A stretch of 64,000 nucleotides of DNA. Source: JAMHWF01 sp048500255. Its GTDB lineage: Bacteria; Pseudomonadota; Gammaproteobacteria; Burkholderiales; Burkholderiaceae_C. A program made the translations under genes and the position numbers. The DNA lies in NCBI GenBank assembly GCA_048500255.1, contig JASNYH010000008.1, positions 1-64,000 of the forward strand, in the 5' to 3' direction. Shown in pieces: positions 27,872 to 40,490 of this stretch (its first letter is position 1; each line of letters begins with the position of its first letter). The notes beneath the pieces are model-generated. The model did no database searches. It was given only the letters and a program-made list of their open reading frames with translations, and was not told the DNA's origin.

Positions 27872-28954
27872 ATGACCCGCGTCCACAACTTCAGCGCCGG
27901 CCCGGCCGCGCTGCCCGAACCCGTGCTGCGCCAGGCAGCGGAGGAAATGCTCGACTGGCACGGCTCGGGCATGTCCGTCATGGAGATGAGCCACCGCGGC
28001 AAGGAGTTCATCGCCATCCACGCCGAGGCCGAGGCGCTGCTGCGCCGGCTTCTGGCGATCCCTGCCGACTACAAGGTGCTGTTCATGCAGGGCGGCGCGA
28101 TCGGCGAGAACGCCATCGTGCCGATGAACCTGCTGCGCGGGCGCGCGAGCGCCGACTACGTCGACACCGGCGAGTGGTCCAAGAAGTCGATCAAGGAGGC
28201 GCGCAAGTACTGCCGCGTCAACGTCGTCGCCAGCGGCGAGGCGACGCACTACTCGGCGATCCCGAGGCGCGACACCTGGAAGCTCGACCCCGACGCGGCC
28301 TACGTCCACATCTGCTCGAACGAGACGATCGGCGGCGTCGAGTACCACTGGACGCCCGACACCGGCGACGTGCCGCTGGTCGCCGACATGTCGTCGAACA
28401 TCCTGTCGAAGCCCGTCGACGTGTCGAAGTACGGCCTGATCTACGGCGGCGCGCAGAAGAACATCGGCCCCGCCGGCCTGACGATCGTCATCGTGCGCGA
28501 CGACCTGCTCGGCCAGGCACTGCCGATCACGCCCTCGGCCTTCGACTACAAGCAGCAGGCCGACAACGACTCGATGCTCAACACGCCGCCCACCTACGCG
28601 ATCTACATCGCCGGGCTGGTGTTCAAGTGGATCGAGGCGCAGGGCGGGCTGGCTGCGATGGAGCGGCACAACCGCGCCAAGGCCGCGCTGCTCTACGACT
28701 ACCTCGACACGACGTCGTTCTACTCGAGCCCGGTGGCGCGCGAGGACCGCTCGCTGATGAACGTGCCGTTCAAGCTGAAGGACGCCGCGTTCGACGACGC
28801 CTTCCTCGCCGGCGCGCAGGAGCGCGGCATGATCCAGCTCAAGGGCCACCGCTCCGTCGGCGGCATGCGCGCGTCGATCTACAACGCGATGCCGCTCGAC
28901 GGCGTGCGCGCGCTGGTCGCGTGGATGAAGGAATTCGAGGCCCGTCATGGCTGA
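27872..28954 (+). CDS. serC: Phosphoserine aminotransferase
   Basis: A 360-residue PLP enzyme making 3-phosphoserine from 3-phosphohydroxypyruvate and glutamate. The start VHNFSAGPAALPEPVL is diagnostic, and the PLP Lys lies in YGGAQKNIGPAG. HRSVGGMRASIYNA near the C-terminus binds the phosphate. The gene overlaps serA by 8 bp, giving a two-gene serine operon. Confidence 0.95.
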   Translation: MTRVHNFSAGPAALPEPVLRQAAEEMLDWHGSGMSVMEMSHRGKEFIAIHAEAEALLRRLLAIPADYKVLFMQGGAIGENAIVPMNLLRGRASADYVDTGEWSKKSIKEARKYCRVNVVASGEATHYSAIPRRDTWKLDPDAAYVHICSNETIGGVEYHWTPDTGDVPLVADMSSNILSKPVDVSKYGLIYGGAQKNIGPAGLTIVIVRDDLLGQALPITPSAFDYKQQADNDSMLNTPPTYAIYIAGLVFKWIEAQGGLAAMERHNRAKAALLYDYLDTTSFYSSPVAREDRSLMNVPFKLKDAAFDDAFLAGAQERGMIQLKGHRSVGGMRASIYNAMPLDGVRALVAWMKEFEARHG

Positions 28955-30137
28955 AGCGCGTTTCGGCGTCCTGGTGCTCAACCAGATCTCGGCGCTCGGC
29001 CTCGAGCGCCTGCCGGCCGGGCGCTACGAGGTCGGCAGCGACATCGCCGCGCCCGACGCCATCCTGCTGCGCTCGGCCGACCTGCACCGGCGCGAGATTC
29101 CGGCCAGCGTGCTGGCCGTCGCGCGCGCCGGCGCCGGCACCAACAACATCCCCGTCGACGCGATGAGCGCGCGCGGCGTGCCGGTGTTCAACGCGCCCGG
29201 CGCCAACGCCAACGCCGTCAAGGAGCTGGTGCTCGCCGGCATGCTGATGGCGGTGCGCAACCTGCCGCAGGCGCTGCGCTTCGTCGACACGCTCGACCCT
29301 GCCCTGCCCGACCTCGACCGCCACGTCGAGGACGGCAAGAAGACCTTCGCCGGCCGCGAGCTCGCCGGCCAGACGCTGGGCATCGTCGGCCTCGGCAAGG
29401 TCGGCTGCCTGGTCGCCGACGCCGCGATCAAGCTCGGCATGCGCGTGCTCGGCTACGACCCGCACATCACCGTCGACGCGGCCTGGAGTCTGCCGTCGCA
29501 GGTCAAGAAGGCCGCCAGCGTCGACGACGTGCTCAAGAACGCCAACTTCGTGACGCTGCACGTGCCGCTGGTCGAAGGCACGCGCCATCTGATCGACGAG
29601 CGCAAGCTCGCGCTCGCGCGCACCGGCGCCGTGCTGCTCAACTTCGCGCGCGACGGCGTCGTCGACGAGGCCGCCGTCGCCACCGCACTCGAGGCCGGCC
29701 GCCTGGCCTGGTACGTGAGCGACTTCCCCAGCGCGGCGCTGCTGCGCCGTCCGCGCGTCGTCGCGCTGCCGCACCTGGGAGCGTCGACGCGCGAGGCCGA
29801 AGACAACTGCGCCGTGATGGTCGTCGATCAACTGCGCGACTATCTCGAGCACGGCCAGATCTCGCACGCCGTCAACTTCCCGGCGGTGGCGATGGAGCGC
29901 GAGTCGCCGTGGCGCATCGCCATCGCCAACGCCAACGTGCCCAACATGCTGGGCCAGATCTCTACGGCGCTGGCGCGCGCCGGGCTCAACATCCACAACA
30001 TGGTCAACAAGTCGCGCGGCGACACGGCCTACACGCTGGTCGACGTCGACAGCCCCGTCGGCGCCGCCGCGCTGGCCGACCTGCGCGCCATCGCCGGCGT
30101 GCTGGCGGTGCGCTACCTGCCGCAAGAAGGCGGCTAG
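28947..30137 (+). CDS. serA: D-3-phosphoglycerate dehydrogenase (ACT-domain type)
   Basis: A 396-residue enzyme catalysing the first step of serine synthesis. The substrate domain opens FGVLVLNQISALGL. The NAD-binding GLGKVG motif lies near residue 150. Catalytic residues fit the Arg in ARAGAGTNNIP-type and the His in LPHLGASTREAE. A C-terminal ACT domain (about 315-396, IANANVPNMLGQISTAL) is present and probably confers serine feedback. It overlaps serC by 8 bp. Confidence 0.93.
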   Translation: MAEARFGVLVLNQISALGLERLPAGRYEVGSDIAAPDAILLRSADLHRREIPASVLAVARAGAGTNNIPVDAMSARGVPVFNAPGANANAVKELVLAGMLMAVRNLPQALRFVDTLDPALPDLDRHVEDGKKTFAGRELAGQTLGIVGLGKVGCLVADAAIKLGMRVLGYDPHITVDAAWSLPSQVKKAASVDDVLKNANFVTLHVPLVEGTRHLIDERKLALARTGAVLLNFARDGVVDEAAVATALEAGRLAWYVSDFPSAALLRRPRVVALPHLGASTREAEDNCAVMVVDQLRDYLEHGQISHAVNFPAVAMERESPWRIAIANANVPNMLGQISTALARAGLNIHNMVNKSRGDTAYTLVDVDSPVGAAALADLRAIAGVLAVRYLPQEGG

Positions 30138-30234
30138 CAGGTCCGTTCACCCCGCGTCGGAGCCATCCCCATGCGTTGTTGCGCCCGCGTGAACGACGGG
30201 AACGGGCCCTGAGCGCCACGCCGGCGCCACCGCG

Positions 30235-33200
30235 ATGCGCCCCGCCGATGCCGGCCCGCCGCCGCGACTGCGCCTGCCGTCGCTCGGTGCCGGCCTCGCG
30301 CTGTGGACGCTGGCCGTCGCCGGCCTCGCGACCTGGGCCTATGTGGAGCGCCGCGCCGCGCTGCAAGAGCAGGCGCTCGCCACCGCCGAGCTGCGGCTCG
30401 ACGCCGTCACGGCGCGCCTGGACCTGAGCTTCGACCAGCTCGCCGCGCTGCCGCGCCACGTCGCACACCTCGACGAGGTGCAGCGCTACCTCGCGGTGTC
30501 GCGCTTTCCCGACCTGCCGACGCTCGACGACATCGAGCGGCGGCGCCTGCACGAGCGCCTGCTGCGCGACCCGGCGATGCAGTCGATGAACGCGGCGCTG
30601 AACCGGCTGGCCATCGATTTCGACCTGCCGCTGACGCTGCTCGTCGACGCCGGCGGCAACGCGGTCGCCAACGGCAGCAGCGCGACGCGGCCCGAGACGG
30701 CTCCAGCCGCCCTGCCCTACAGCGGCAACCTGCGCGACCGGCGTTACTTCGCCGATGCGCTGGCGCACGGCAGCGGCGCCCAGTTCGTCGCCGGCCGGCT
30801 GACGCGCCAGCCCGGCATCGTGTTCGCCCATCGCGTCGAGCACGCAGGGCGCAGCGTCGGCGTCGCGGCCGTGCGCCAGGACATCGGCGCGCTCAACCGG
30901 CTGCTGCCGCCGAGCGGCGACTTCCGCGTCTACGTCACCGACCGCCACGGCGTCGTCGTGCTCGCCAACCGCGAGGCCGAGCTGCGCCGCAGGCTGCCCA
31001 CGCAGGACGTGCCGCTGCCGTCGGACTGGGCGAGCGTCTACGTGCACGCGCCGCAACCGCTGGCGTGGCGGCTGTCGCCGGGGCGCATCGGCCCGCGCAG
31101 TGTGCTGCGCGCCGAGGTCGACGGCACGCCGTACCTGGTGCTCGTGTCGACGCTGGCCGACTGGCCGTTCGACGTCACGCTGCTCGTGCGCGACGATGCA
31201 CGCGCGGTGCTCGCCGGCGTCGCCGCCGCCGCGGGGCTCGCCTGGCTCGCCGGCGGCCTGCTGCTGTGGGCGGCGTGGCGGCGCCTGCAGCTCGTCGACG
31301 CCGCGCTGCAGGCGCGGCGCGAACTGCTGCAGATGGCGCAGGCGCTGCCGCTGACCGTGTTCCGCTACCGGCGCGACCCCGCCGGCGTCGGGCGCTTCGG
31401 CTTCGTCGGCCGCGGCGTGCGCGAGCTGTTCGGCATCGACGAGCAGGCGCTGCGCGACGATCCGCAACTGCCGTGGCGCGCCGCCGGCGGCGGCGCGGCC
31501 GAACCGCCCGACCGGCCGGTCGAGTTCCGCGTGGCTGCGCCCGACGGGCGCAGCCGCTGGCTGCTCGCCGACAGCACACCGCTGCCGCAGCCCGACGGCA
31601 GCGTCGTGCACACCGGCTACTGGCTCGATGTGACGGCGCGCCGCGAAGCCGAGGCGCGGCTGGCGGCGGTGTTCGAGCACGCGAGCGACGGCTACCTGTT
31701 CTTCAGCCCGCGGCGCGGCATCACGCACTGCAACCCGGCGGCGCTGCGCCTGTTCGGCGCCGGCGACAGCGAGCGGCTGCACGGGCGCATGCCGTGGTTC
31801 CCGCCGCTGTCGCCCGAGACGCAGCCCGACGGACGGCCGAGCCGCGAGCGCGCGCTCGAGCTGCTGCGCGCGCACACCAGCTCCGGGGAGCGAGCGCGGT
31901 CGAGTGAATGGCGCTTCTGCCGCCTCGACGGCGGCGGGTTCGACGCCGACACCTCCGTCATCGCGATCGACTGGGCCGGCGACGCCGAATTCTGCGTCGT
32001 CGTGCGCGACGTCACGTCGCGCAAGCAGGCCGAGGCCGCGATGCAGCAGGCGCGCGCCGCTGCCGAGGCGGCCAGCCGCACGAAGACGCAGTTCCTCGCC
32101 AACATGTCGCACGAGCTGCGTACGCCGATGAACGCCATCATCGGCATGACGCAGCTCGCGCTCGACGACGGCCTGGCAGGGCGCCGGCGCGACTACGTCG
32201 CCAAGGCGCAGCGCGCGGCGCACGGCCTGATGCGCATGCTCGGCGACATCCTCGACCTGGCCAAGGCCGAGGCCGGCGAACTCGAGCTCGAGTGCGTCGA
32301 GTTCGACCTGCCGGCGCTGGTGCGCGACGTCGCCGCCGAACTGGCCGGCGCCGCCGCGGCCAAGGGCCTGCGGCTGGACGTCGAGCTCGCACCCGCGCTG
32401 CCCCGGCGCGCCGTCGGCGACCCGGCGCGGCTGCGCCAGGTGCTGCTGCACCTGGGCGACAACGCCATCAAGTTCACCGAGCGCGGCAGCGTCGCCATCG
32501 GCGCCGACGCGGCTCGCCCCGACGACGGCGACAACGGCCTCGGCCTGCACGGCTGGGTGCGCGACACCGGCATCGGCCTCGGCGACGACGAGCTGGCGCG
32601 CCTGTACCAGCCGTTCGTGCAGGCCGACGCATCGGCGACGCGACGCCACGGCGGCGCCGGCCTCGGGCTCGTCCTCGGCCGCGCGCTCGTCGCGCTGATG
32701 GGCGGGCGGCTGTGGGCCGACAGCGCGCCCGGCCGCGGCTCGACGTTCCACTTCACGGCCCGCCTCGAACGGGCCGCCCCGCAGGCGCCGGCCGCCGCCG
32801 CCGACGCTGCGGAGGCCGACGACGCTCTGCGCCGCCGCCTGGCCGGCCGGCGCATCCTGCTCGTCGAGGACCATCCTCTGAACCGCGAGCTCGCGCTCGA
32901 GCTGCTGCGCCGCGCCGGCATGGACGTCGCCGTGGCGCACGACGGGCGCGAGGCGCTGCAGCGGCTCGAGACCGACGGCCCGTTCGACGGCGTGCTGATG
33001 GACTGCCAGATGCCGGTGATGGACGGCTACACGGCGACGCTCGAGCTGCGCCGCCGCCCAGCCTGGCGCGACCTGCCCGTGATCGCGGTGACGGCCAGCG
33101 CGCTCGCCTCCGACCGCGAGCGCGCGCTGGCCTGCGGCATGAACGCCCACGTCGGCAAGCCGCTCGACGCCGCCCTGCTGCTGCGCACTCTGGCGCACTG

Positions 33201-33705
33201 GGTCGGCCGCGCCGACGCGGCAGCGCCGGCGGAGCCGGCGTCCGACGCCGCGGCACCGGCACCGGGCGCGCCAGAGGCCGCGGCCGCCGGCGACCACCTG
33301 CCGCCCACCGCCCCGGCGATCGGCGACGACCTGCCGATCGATCGCACGCGTGGCCTGCAGCACTGCCTCGGCAACCCGGCGTTCTATCGCCGCATGCTGG
33401 CGGGGTTTCGCGACGCCACGCTCGGCACGACGGCCGCGATCCAAGCAGCGCTGGCGCGCGGGCGCGCCGCCGACGCGCGCCGCTGCGTGCACGACCTCAA
33501 GGGTCTGGCCGGCACGATCGGCGCGCTGGCGCTGCAGCACGACGCCCAGGCGCTGCTCGAGGCGCTGCCCGCCGAGCCGCCGGCCGCCGTGCAGGCCCGA
33601 CTGGCGGCGCTGGCCTCGCGCCTCGACGCCGTGCACGCCGAGATCGCGCGCCTGCTCGCCGCCCCCGACGGCGAAACCCGCGACGGCGAAACGACGCCGT
33701 CTTGA
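30235..33705 (+). CDS. Membrane hybrid histidine kinase with complete phosphorelay (dCache-PAS-PAS-HisKA-HATPase-REC-HPt)
   Basis: A 1156-residue sensor. TM1 (about 19-38) and TM2 (about 325-348) flank a periplasmic double-Cache-like domain, with DRRYFADALAH the typical Cache motif. Two PAS-type regions follow (about 370-475 and 478-610). HisKA has H626 (MSHELRTPMNAIIG), and the HATPase has a G1 box DTGIGLG and G2 GAGLGLVLG. The receiver has D923 (LMDCQMPVMDG) and K975 (GKP), and the HPt domain has H1086 (VHDLKGLAGT). All four relay modules look functional. No partner output regulator is adjacent, so the final recipient is unknown. It lies between serCA and acnA; the dCache domain suggests an amino or organic acid ligand. 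Confidence 0.9.
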   Translation: MRPADAGPPPRLRLPSLGAGLALWTLAVAGLATWAYVERRAALQEQALATAELRLDAVTARLDLSFDQLAALPRHVAHLDEVQRYLAVSRFPDLPTLDDIERRRLHERLLRDPAMQSMNAALNRLAIDFDLPLTLLVDAGGNAVANGSSATRPETAPAALPYSGNLRDRRYFADALAHGSGAQFVAGRLTRQPGIVFAHRVEHAGRSVGVAAVRQDIGALNRLLPPSGDFRVYVTDRHGVVVLANREAELRRRLPTQDVPLPSDWASVYVHAPQPLAWRLSPGRIGPRSVLRAEVDGTPYLVLVSTLADWPFDVTLLVRDDARAVLAGVAAAAGLAWLAGGLLLWAAWRRLQLVDAALQARRELLQMAQALPLTVFRYRRDPAGVGRFGFVGRGVRELFGIDEQALRDDPQLPWRAAGGGAAEPPDRPVEFRVAAPDGRSRWLLADSTPLPQPDGSVVHTGYWLDVTARREAEARLAAVFEHASDGYLFFSPRRGITHCNPAALRLFGAGDSERLHGRMPWFPPLSPETQPDGRPSRERALELLRAHTSSGERARSSEWRFCRLDGGGFDADTSVIAIDWAGDAEFCVVVRDVTSRKQAEAAMQQARAAAEAASRTKTQFLANMSHELRTPMNAIIGMTQLALDDGLAGRRRDYVAKAQRAAHGLMRMLGDILDLAKAEAGELELECVEFDLPALVRDVAAELAGAAAAKGLRLDVELAPALPRRAVGDPARLRQVLLHLGDNAIKFTERGSVAIGADAARPDDGDNGLGLHGWVRDTGIGLGDDELARLYQPFVQADASATRRHGGAGLGLVLGRALVALMGGRLWADSAPGRGSTFHFTARLERAAPQAPAAAADAAEADDALRRRLAGRRILLVEDHPLNRELALELLRRAGMDVAVAHDGREALQRLETDGPFDGVLMDCQMPVMDGYTATLELRRRPAWRDLPVIAVTASALASDRERALACGMNAHVGKPLDAALLLRTLAHWVGRADAAAPAEPASDAAAPAPGAPEAAAAGDHLPPTAPAIGDDLPIDRTRGLQHCLGNPAFYRRMLAGFRDATLGTTAAIQAALARGRAADARRCVHDLKGLAGTIGALALQHDAQALLEALPAEPPAAVQARLAALASRLDAVHAEIARLLAAPDGETRDGETTPS

Positions 33706-33787
33706 TCCAACGTCAAGCCGGCGTCAGCCAGTGCTGCACAATCACGGGCTGCACTGTCGCGACCCTCTGCAAAAACAAGGTTTTCCC

Positions 33788-36514
<2,727 letters not shown>

Positions 36515-36538
36515 AGCGGCTCGCCGCCACGCTACAGG

Positions 36539-36570
36539 GGCCCCGGCGGTGCCGGGGCCTCTTTCGTTTC
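36539..36570 (+). terminator. Rho-independent terminator after acnA
   Basis: A 9-bp stem (36539-36547 with 36551-36559) with a 3-nt loop is followed by TCTTTCGTTT. It lies 24 bp after the acnA stop and just before the end of the convergent ABC gene, so it may serve both strands. Confidence 0.8.
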
Positions 36571-38305
36571 AGCTCCAGCGATAGCCGTCGGCCGCGTGCA
36601 GCGCCCAGCTCCCGTCCCCCGGCAGCTCGAGCACCTGCCGGTGGTACTCGAGCACCGCCGCGTGGTGGCTCACGCTCACCGGCGTGATCGACAGGCCGGC
36701 GAGCTGCCGGTACAGGCGCTTCTCGTTCGCCGCGTCGAGCGCGCTCGTCGCCTCGTCGAGCAGCACGTAGCGCGGCTTGGCGAGCAGCGCGCGCGCGAAG
36801 GCCAGGCGCTGCTGCTCGCCCACCGACAGCAGCTTGGCCCAGTCGCGCTCGACGGCCATGCCGCCGAAGCGCTGCGCCAGCGTCGGCAGGTTGACGGCCT
36901 CGAGCCCCTGCTGCAGCTCGGCGTCGGAGACGTCGCGCTCGACGTGCGGATAGAGCAGCTGGCAGCGCAGGTCGCCGACCGGCAGGTACGGGTGCTGCGG
37001 CAGGAACAGCATCTCGGCACCGGCCGGCCGCAGCACGCGCCCGCTGCCCGTCGTCCACAGGCCTGCCACGGCGCGCAGCAGCGAGCTCTTGCCGGCGCCG
37101 CTCGGCCCCACGATCAGCAGGCCCTCGCCCGGCGGCACCTGCAGCGTCAGCTCGCGCACCAGCAGGTGTTCGCGCTCGGGCGTCAGCACCGTCAGCGCGT
37201 CGAGCGCGAGCGACGTGCCGGCGATGGTGTGGATGCGACCGGCGCCGTCGTGCGCCGCGTCGGCGGGCGGGCCGGCCTGCTCGTCGAGCGTGTGCATGAA
37301 GGCGTGCAGCCGGTTCACGCCGGCCGAGAAGCGGCTCAGGCTCTCGAAGTGCTCGACGATCACCGTCAGCGCACTGAGGATGGCGGTGAACGCGCCCGTC
37401 GCCTGGATCGCGCGGCCGACTTCGAGCTCGCCGGCGAGCACGTCGTTGGCGATGATGACCACCGGCAGCACGATCATCAAGAAGCTGTGCGCGTACTGGA
37501 AGGTGTTGAGACCGAGCTGCCAGCGCAGCACCTCGCGGTAGTTGCGGTACACGCCGTCGAACACGCGCTGCAGCGTCGACATCTCGCGCGACTCGCCGTT
37601 GTGGAAGGCGATCGGCTCGGCGTGCTCGCGCACGCGCACGAGATTGAAGCGGAAGTCGGCCTCGCGCTGCAGCTGGCGAAAGTTGAGCCCGATCAGGCGG
37701 CGCCCGAACACCGAGCCGGTGAAGAACGTCGCGACGACGGCGTAGCCGACGAGGAACCACACCAGCCCCTGCGAGATCGACCACAGCACGCCCGAGAAGG
37801 CCACCAGCTGGATCAGCGCCGACAGCACGACCATCGAGAAATAGAGCGACTGCGACGTGAAGGCGTTGATGTCCTCGGCGATGCGCTGGTCGGGGTTGTC
37901 GATGCCGGCCACCGCGTTGAGCCGGTAGTAGGCGCGGCCGGCGAAGTAGCGCTCGAGAAACCGGTCCGTCAGCCAGCGCCGCCACTGCAGGCCGAGCGTG
38001 TCGCGCACGAAGTAGTACAGGCCGAAGATCGGCACCGCGGCGGCGAGGATCGCCGTGTAGCGCCGGATCGAGGCCCAGAAGCGGTCGGCGTCCTGCGCCG
38101 CGAGCGCCGACGTGAACTCGCCCGTCTCGTGGTTGAACAGCACGTTGAAGCCGGTCTGGCCGAACACCAGCAGCAGCAGCAGCGCGAGCAGCCCGCCGGC
38201 GCGCCAGCCTTCGTCGGAGCGCCAGTACGGCGCCGCGATGGCGATGAAGCGCCGCCACAGGCGCGCGTTGAAGCCGGGGCGGTCGGCGTCGTCCTTGGTT
38301 TTCAC
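36569..38305 (-). CDS. SbmA/BacA-like ABC transporter (fused permease-ATPase)
   Basis: A 578-residue protein with an N-terminal SbmA/BacA-like membrane domain (about 1-340, six helices). The family motif IDNPDQRIAEDINAF lies near residue 135. A C-terminal ATPase (about 365-578) has Walker A GPSGAGKSS, signature LSVGEQQRLAFARALL and Walker B LLDEATSALD. Relatives (ABCD/YddA/Rv1819c type) import peptides, antimicrobial peptides or cobalamin; the cargo here is unknown. It lies 4 bp after the exonuclease-sensor gene and so sits at the end of that operon. The stop lies within the acnA terminator tail. Confidence 0.88.
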   Translation of the reverse strand: MKTKDDADRPGFNARLWRRFIAIAAPYWRSDEGWRAGGLLALLLLLVFGQTGFNVLFNHETGEFTSALAAQDADRFWASIRRYTAILAAAVPIFGLYYFVRDTLGLQWRRWLTDRFLERYFAGRAYYRLNAVAGIDNPDQRIAEDINAFTSQSLYFSMVVLSALIQLVAFSGVLWSISQGLVWFLVGYAVVATFFTGSVFGRRLIGLNFRQLQREADFRFNLVRVREHAEPIAFHNGESREMSTLQRVFDGVYRNYREVLRWQLGLNTFQYAHSFLMIVLPVVIIANDVLAGELEVGRAIQATGAFTAILSALTVIVEHFESLSRFSAGVNRLHAFMHTLDEQAGPPADAAHDGAGRIHTIAGTSLALDALTVLTPEREHLLVRELTLQVPPGEGLLIVGPSGAGKSSLLRAVAGLWTTGSGRVLRPAGAEMLFLPQHPYLPVGDLRCQLLYPHVERDVSDAELQQGLEAVNLPTLAQRFGGMAVERDWAKLLSVGEQQRLAFARALLAKPRYVLLDEATSALDAANEKRLYRQLAGLSITPVSVSHHAAVLEYHRQVLELPGDGSWALHAADGYRWS

Positions 38306-38309
38306 GAGG

Positions 38310-40490
38310 TCAGTAGCCGAGCCGGGCGTAATAGGTCTGCTGCGCCGCCTCGCGCGCCTGGCCGAGCGTGCGGATGCCGCGCGCCTCGAGCAGCGGCACG
38401 AGCTTGAGGAAGATCTCGGCCGTGACGATGGCGTCGCCGAGCGCCGTGTGGCGGCCGATCACCGCCACGCCGAGCCGTTCGGCGATCTCCTCGAGCCGGT
38501 GCGAGGCCTGCTGCGGGTGCACGACGGCCGACAGCAGCAGCGTGTCGAGCACCGGCTGCTCGAAGACGACGCCCGTCGTCGCCTGCTTCAACTGCAGGAA
38601 GCGCATGTCGAACGCCGCGTTGTGCGCCACCAGCACGGTGTCTCGCGCGAAGGCGTGGAACGCCGGCAACACGGCGGCGATCGTCGGCTGCCCCACGACC
38701 ATCGCGGGCTCGATGCCGTGGATCGGGATGCCTGCCGTCGGGATGTCGCGCTGCGGGTCGACGAGCTGCTCGAAGCACTCGTGGCGGCGCAGCTTCCCGG
38801 CGACGATGCGCGTCGCGCCGATCTGCAGGATCTCGTCGCCCTGCGACGGATTCAGGCCCGTCGTCTCGGTGTCGAACACGGTGTAGGCGAGCTCGGCCAG
38901 CGTGCGCTCGGCCCACTCGCGCGCCGGCTCCGACGCGCCGAACAGGTCGAAGTCGTAGAACTCGGGCCGGCTGTCGCTGCGCACGAACTGCGCCGCCTCG
39001 AGCGCGCCCCCCTCGCGCGCCAACGGCAGCAGGAAGCGGAAGAACGCCGCATGGCGCACGCGCTCGCGCTCGAACCAGAACGCGCCGTCGTGGCGCTCCA
39101 CGACGTCGCGCACCGTCAGCGCGACGCGCTCGCCGCCGACATCGATGGCGTCGGTCTCCCAGCCGATGACGGTCTCGGTGCTCATCGCCTGGCCGGTCCA
39201 CACCAGGTCGAGGTGCGCGCGTTCGCCGGCGCGCGCGAGCCGCAGCTCGACGACGCGCACCTCGTACTCGCGCACCAGCCGCCCGGCCAGCCCGACCAGC
39301 GCCTGCAGCAGCGACCAGCTGTCGACCTCGAGCCAGAGCGCCGGGTCGACCTCGCTCGCCGCCGTGCGGCAGCCGTGCAGCGTCTCGATGCGCCGCCGCG
39401 CCGCCGCGACGAGATCGGCGCCGAGCATGTCCTCGAGCGGCCAGCGCGTCTTCATCGTGCGCGCCGTGTGGTCGGCCAGCTCGCGGATGCGCGTGCTCAT
39501 CGCACGCACCTCGTCGCGGATCACGCCGTGGAAGCGCTCGCGCGCCGGCGCGTCGACGTCGGGCAGGTCGAGCATCTCGACGGCGGCCAGCAGGTTGCCG
39601 AGCGAGGCACGGCTGCCCTCGGTGAGCGCCTGCAGCAGCCGGTCGCGCGCCGACTCGTCGGCGAAGTCGCGCGTGATGTTGTCGAGCATCAGCACGAAGC
39701 CGCCGAGCGGCGCCCCGCCTCCGCCTTCGTCGGCGCTGCCGGCGCGCACCGGCGTCATCTGCACGCGCAGCAGCTGGCCGGCGCGCGTCGCCGTGACGAA
39801 CTGCGCCGACGGATGCGCGGCGCCGCGCTGCAACCGCTGCTGCACGCTCTCGAGCGCGTGCGCGACGAGCTGGCGGTCGAACACGGCATAGATCGAGCGG
39901 CCGATGCCGACCAGCTCGGCGCCCGCGACCGTCGTCGGCGCATCCGACAGCGCACGGAACTGCAGCCGCGCGCGCTGGTTGTAGAGGAGGATGCGGCCGT
40001 CGAGGTTGCAGACGACGACGCTTTGCGTCAGCTCGGCCATCAGCGCGGCGAGACGGTTGCGCTCCTGCTCGACGTCGCGGCTGGCGTCGCGCACGCGCGC
40101 GTCGATGTCGGCGCGCAGCGCGTCGCGCTGGCGCGCGAAGTCGTTGACGAGCTGCGCCAGCGCGCGATGGGCGCCGCCGCCGCCGGTGTACTCGATCTGT
40201 CGCCCGGCGTCGGCCGCATGCAGCAGCGCGCCGCCCTGCTCGGCGAGCTGCCACGGCGCCGTCACCGCATGGCGCCAGGCGCGCCGCGCCAGCGTGCCCA
40301 GCGCCAGCGACAGCACGGCCCAGCCGAGCAGCAGCAGCGCGGCGCGCGGCTCGACCAGCGCAGCCAGCGCCGCGCGCTCGGCGGGCTCGAGCGTCGCCGC
40401 AAAGCCGAAGCCGAACGCGAGCGCGAGCGCGGCCAGCAGCACGGCCGGCGCCGCCGCGACGGCGATTTCGCGCCGTTCGGCCGGCTTCAT
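38310..40490 (-). CDS. Membrane PAS/degenerate-kinase sensor fused to a DEDDh 3'-5' exonuclease
   Basis: A 726-residue fusion. Two transmembrane helices (about 12-35 and 47-65) lead into a coiled-coil/HAMP-like linker. A PAS domain (about 145-260) and a HisKA-like helical region (about 280-345) follow. The phospho-acceptor box of that region is gone: GSRASLGNLLAAVEML stands where HELRTPL would be. A poorly conserved ATPase-like region (about 360-520) has no clear N, G1 or G2 box. The C-terminal 189 residues are a DnaQ/epsilon-type exonuclease with D540/E542 (FDTETTGLN), D628 (HNAAFD), H681 and D686 (RHTALGD). It is coupled by ATGA to the lone receiver. Similar proteins sit in acetate-symporter clusters of other Proteobacteria; the role is not known. 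Confidence 0.85.
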   Translation of the reverse strand: MKPAERREIAVAAAPAVLLAALALAFGFGFAATLEPAERAALAALVEPRAALLLLGWAVLSLALGTLARRAWRHAVTAPWQLAEQGGALLHAADAGRQIEYTGGGGAHRALAQLVNDFARQRDALRADIDARVRDASRDVEQERNRLAALMAELTQSVVVCNLDGRILLYNQRARLQFRALSDAPTTVAGAELVGIGRSIYAVFDRQLVAHALESVQQRLQRGAAHPSAQFVTATRAGQLLRVQMTPVRAGSADEGGGGAPLGGFVLMLDNITRDFADESARDRLLQALTEGSRASLGNLLAAVEMLDLPDVDAPARERFHGVIRDEVRAMSTRIRELADHTARTMKTRWPLEDMLGADLVAAARRRIETLHGCRTAASEVDPALWLEVDSWSLLQALVGLAGRLVREYEVRVVELRLARAGERAHLDLVWTGQAMSTETVIGWETDAIDVGGERVALTVRDVVERHDGAFWFERERVRHAAFFRFLLPLAREGGALEAAQFVRSDSRPEFYDFDLFGASEPAREWAERTLAELAYTVFDTETTGLNPSQGDEILQIGATRIVAGKLRRHECFEQLVDPQRDIPTAGIPIHGIEPAMVVGQPTIAAVLPAFHAFARDTVLVAHNAAFDMRFLQLKQATTGVVFEQPVLDTLLLSAVVHPQQASHRLEEIAERLGVAVIGRHTALGDAIVTAEIFLKLVPLLEARGIRTLGQAREAAQQTYYARLGY

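Noticed and set aside
30004..33636. A 1210-codon minus-strand open frame opposite the hybrid kinase
   Set aside because: Its composition is of the shadow type; the plus strand encodes a full multi-domain kinase with intact motifs.
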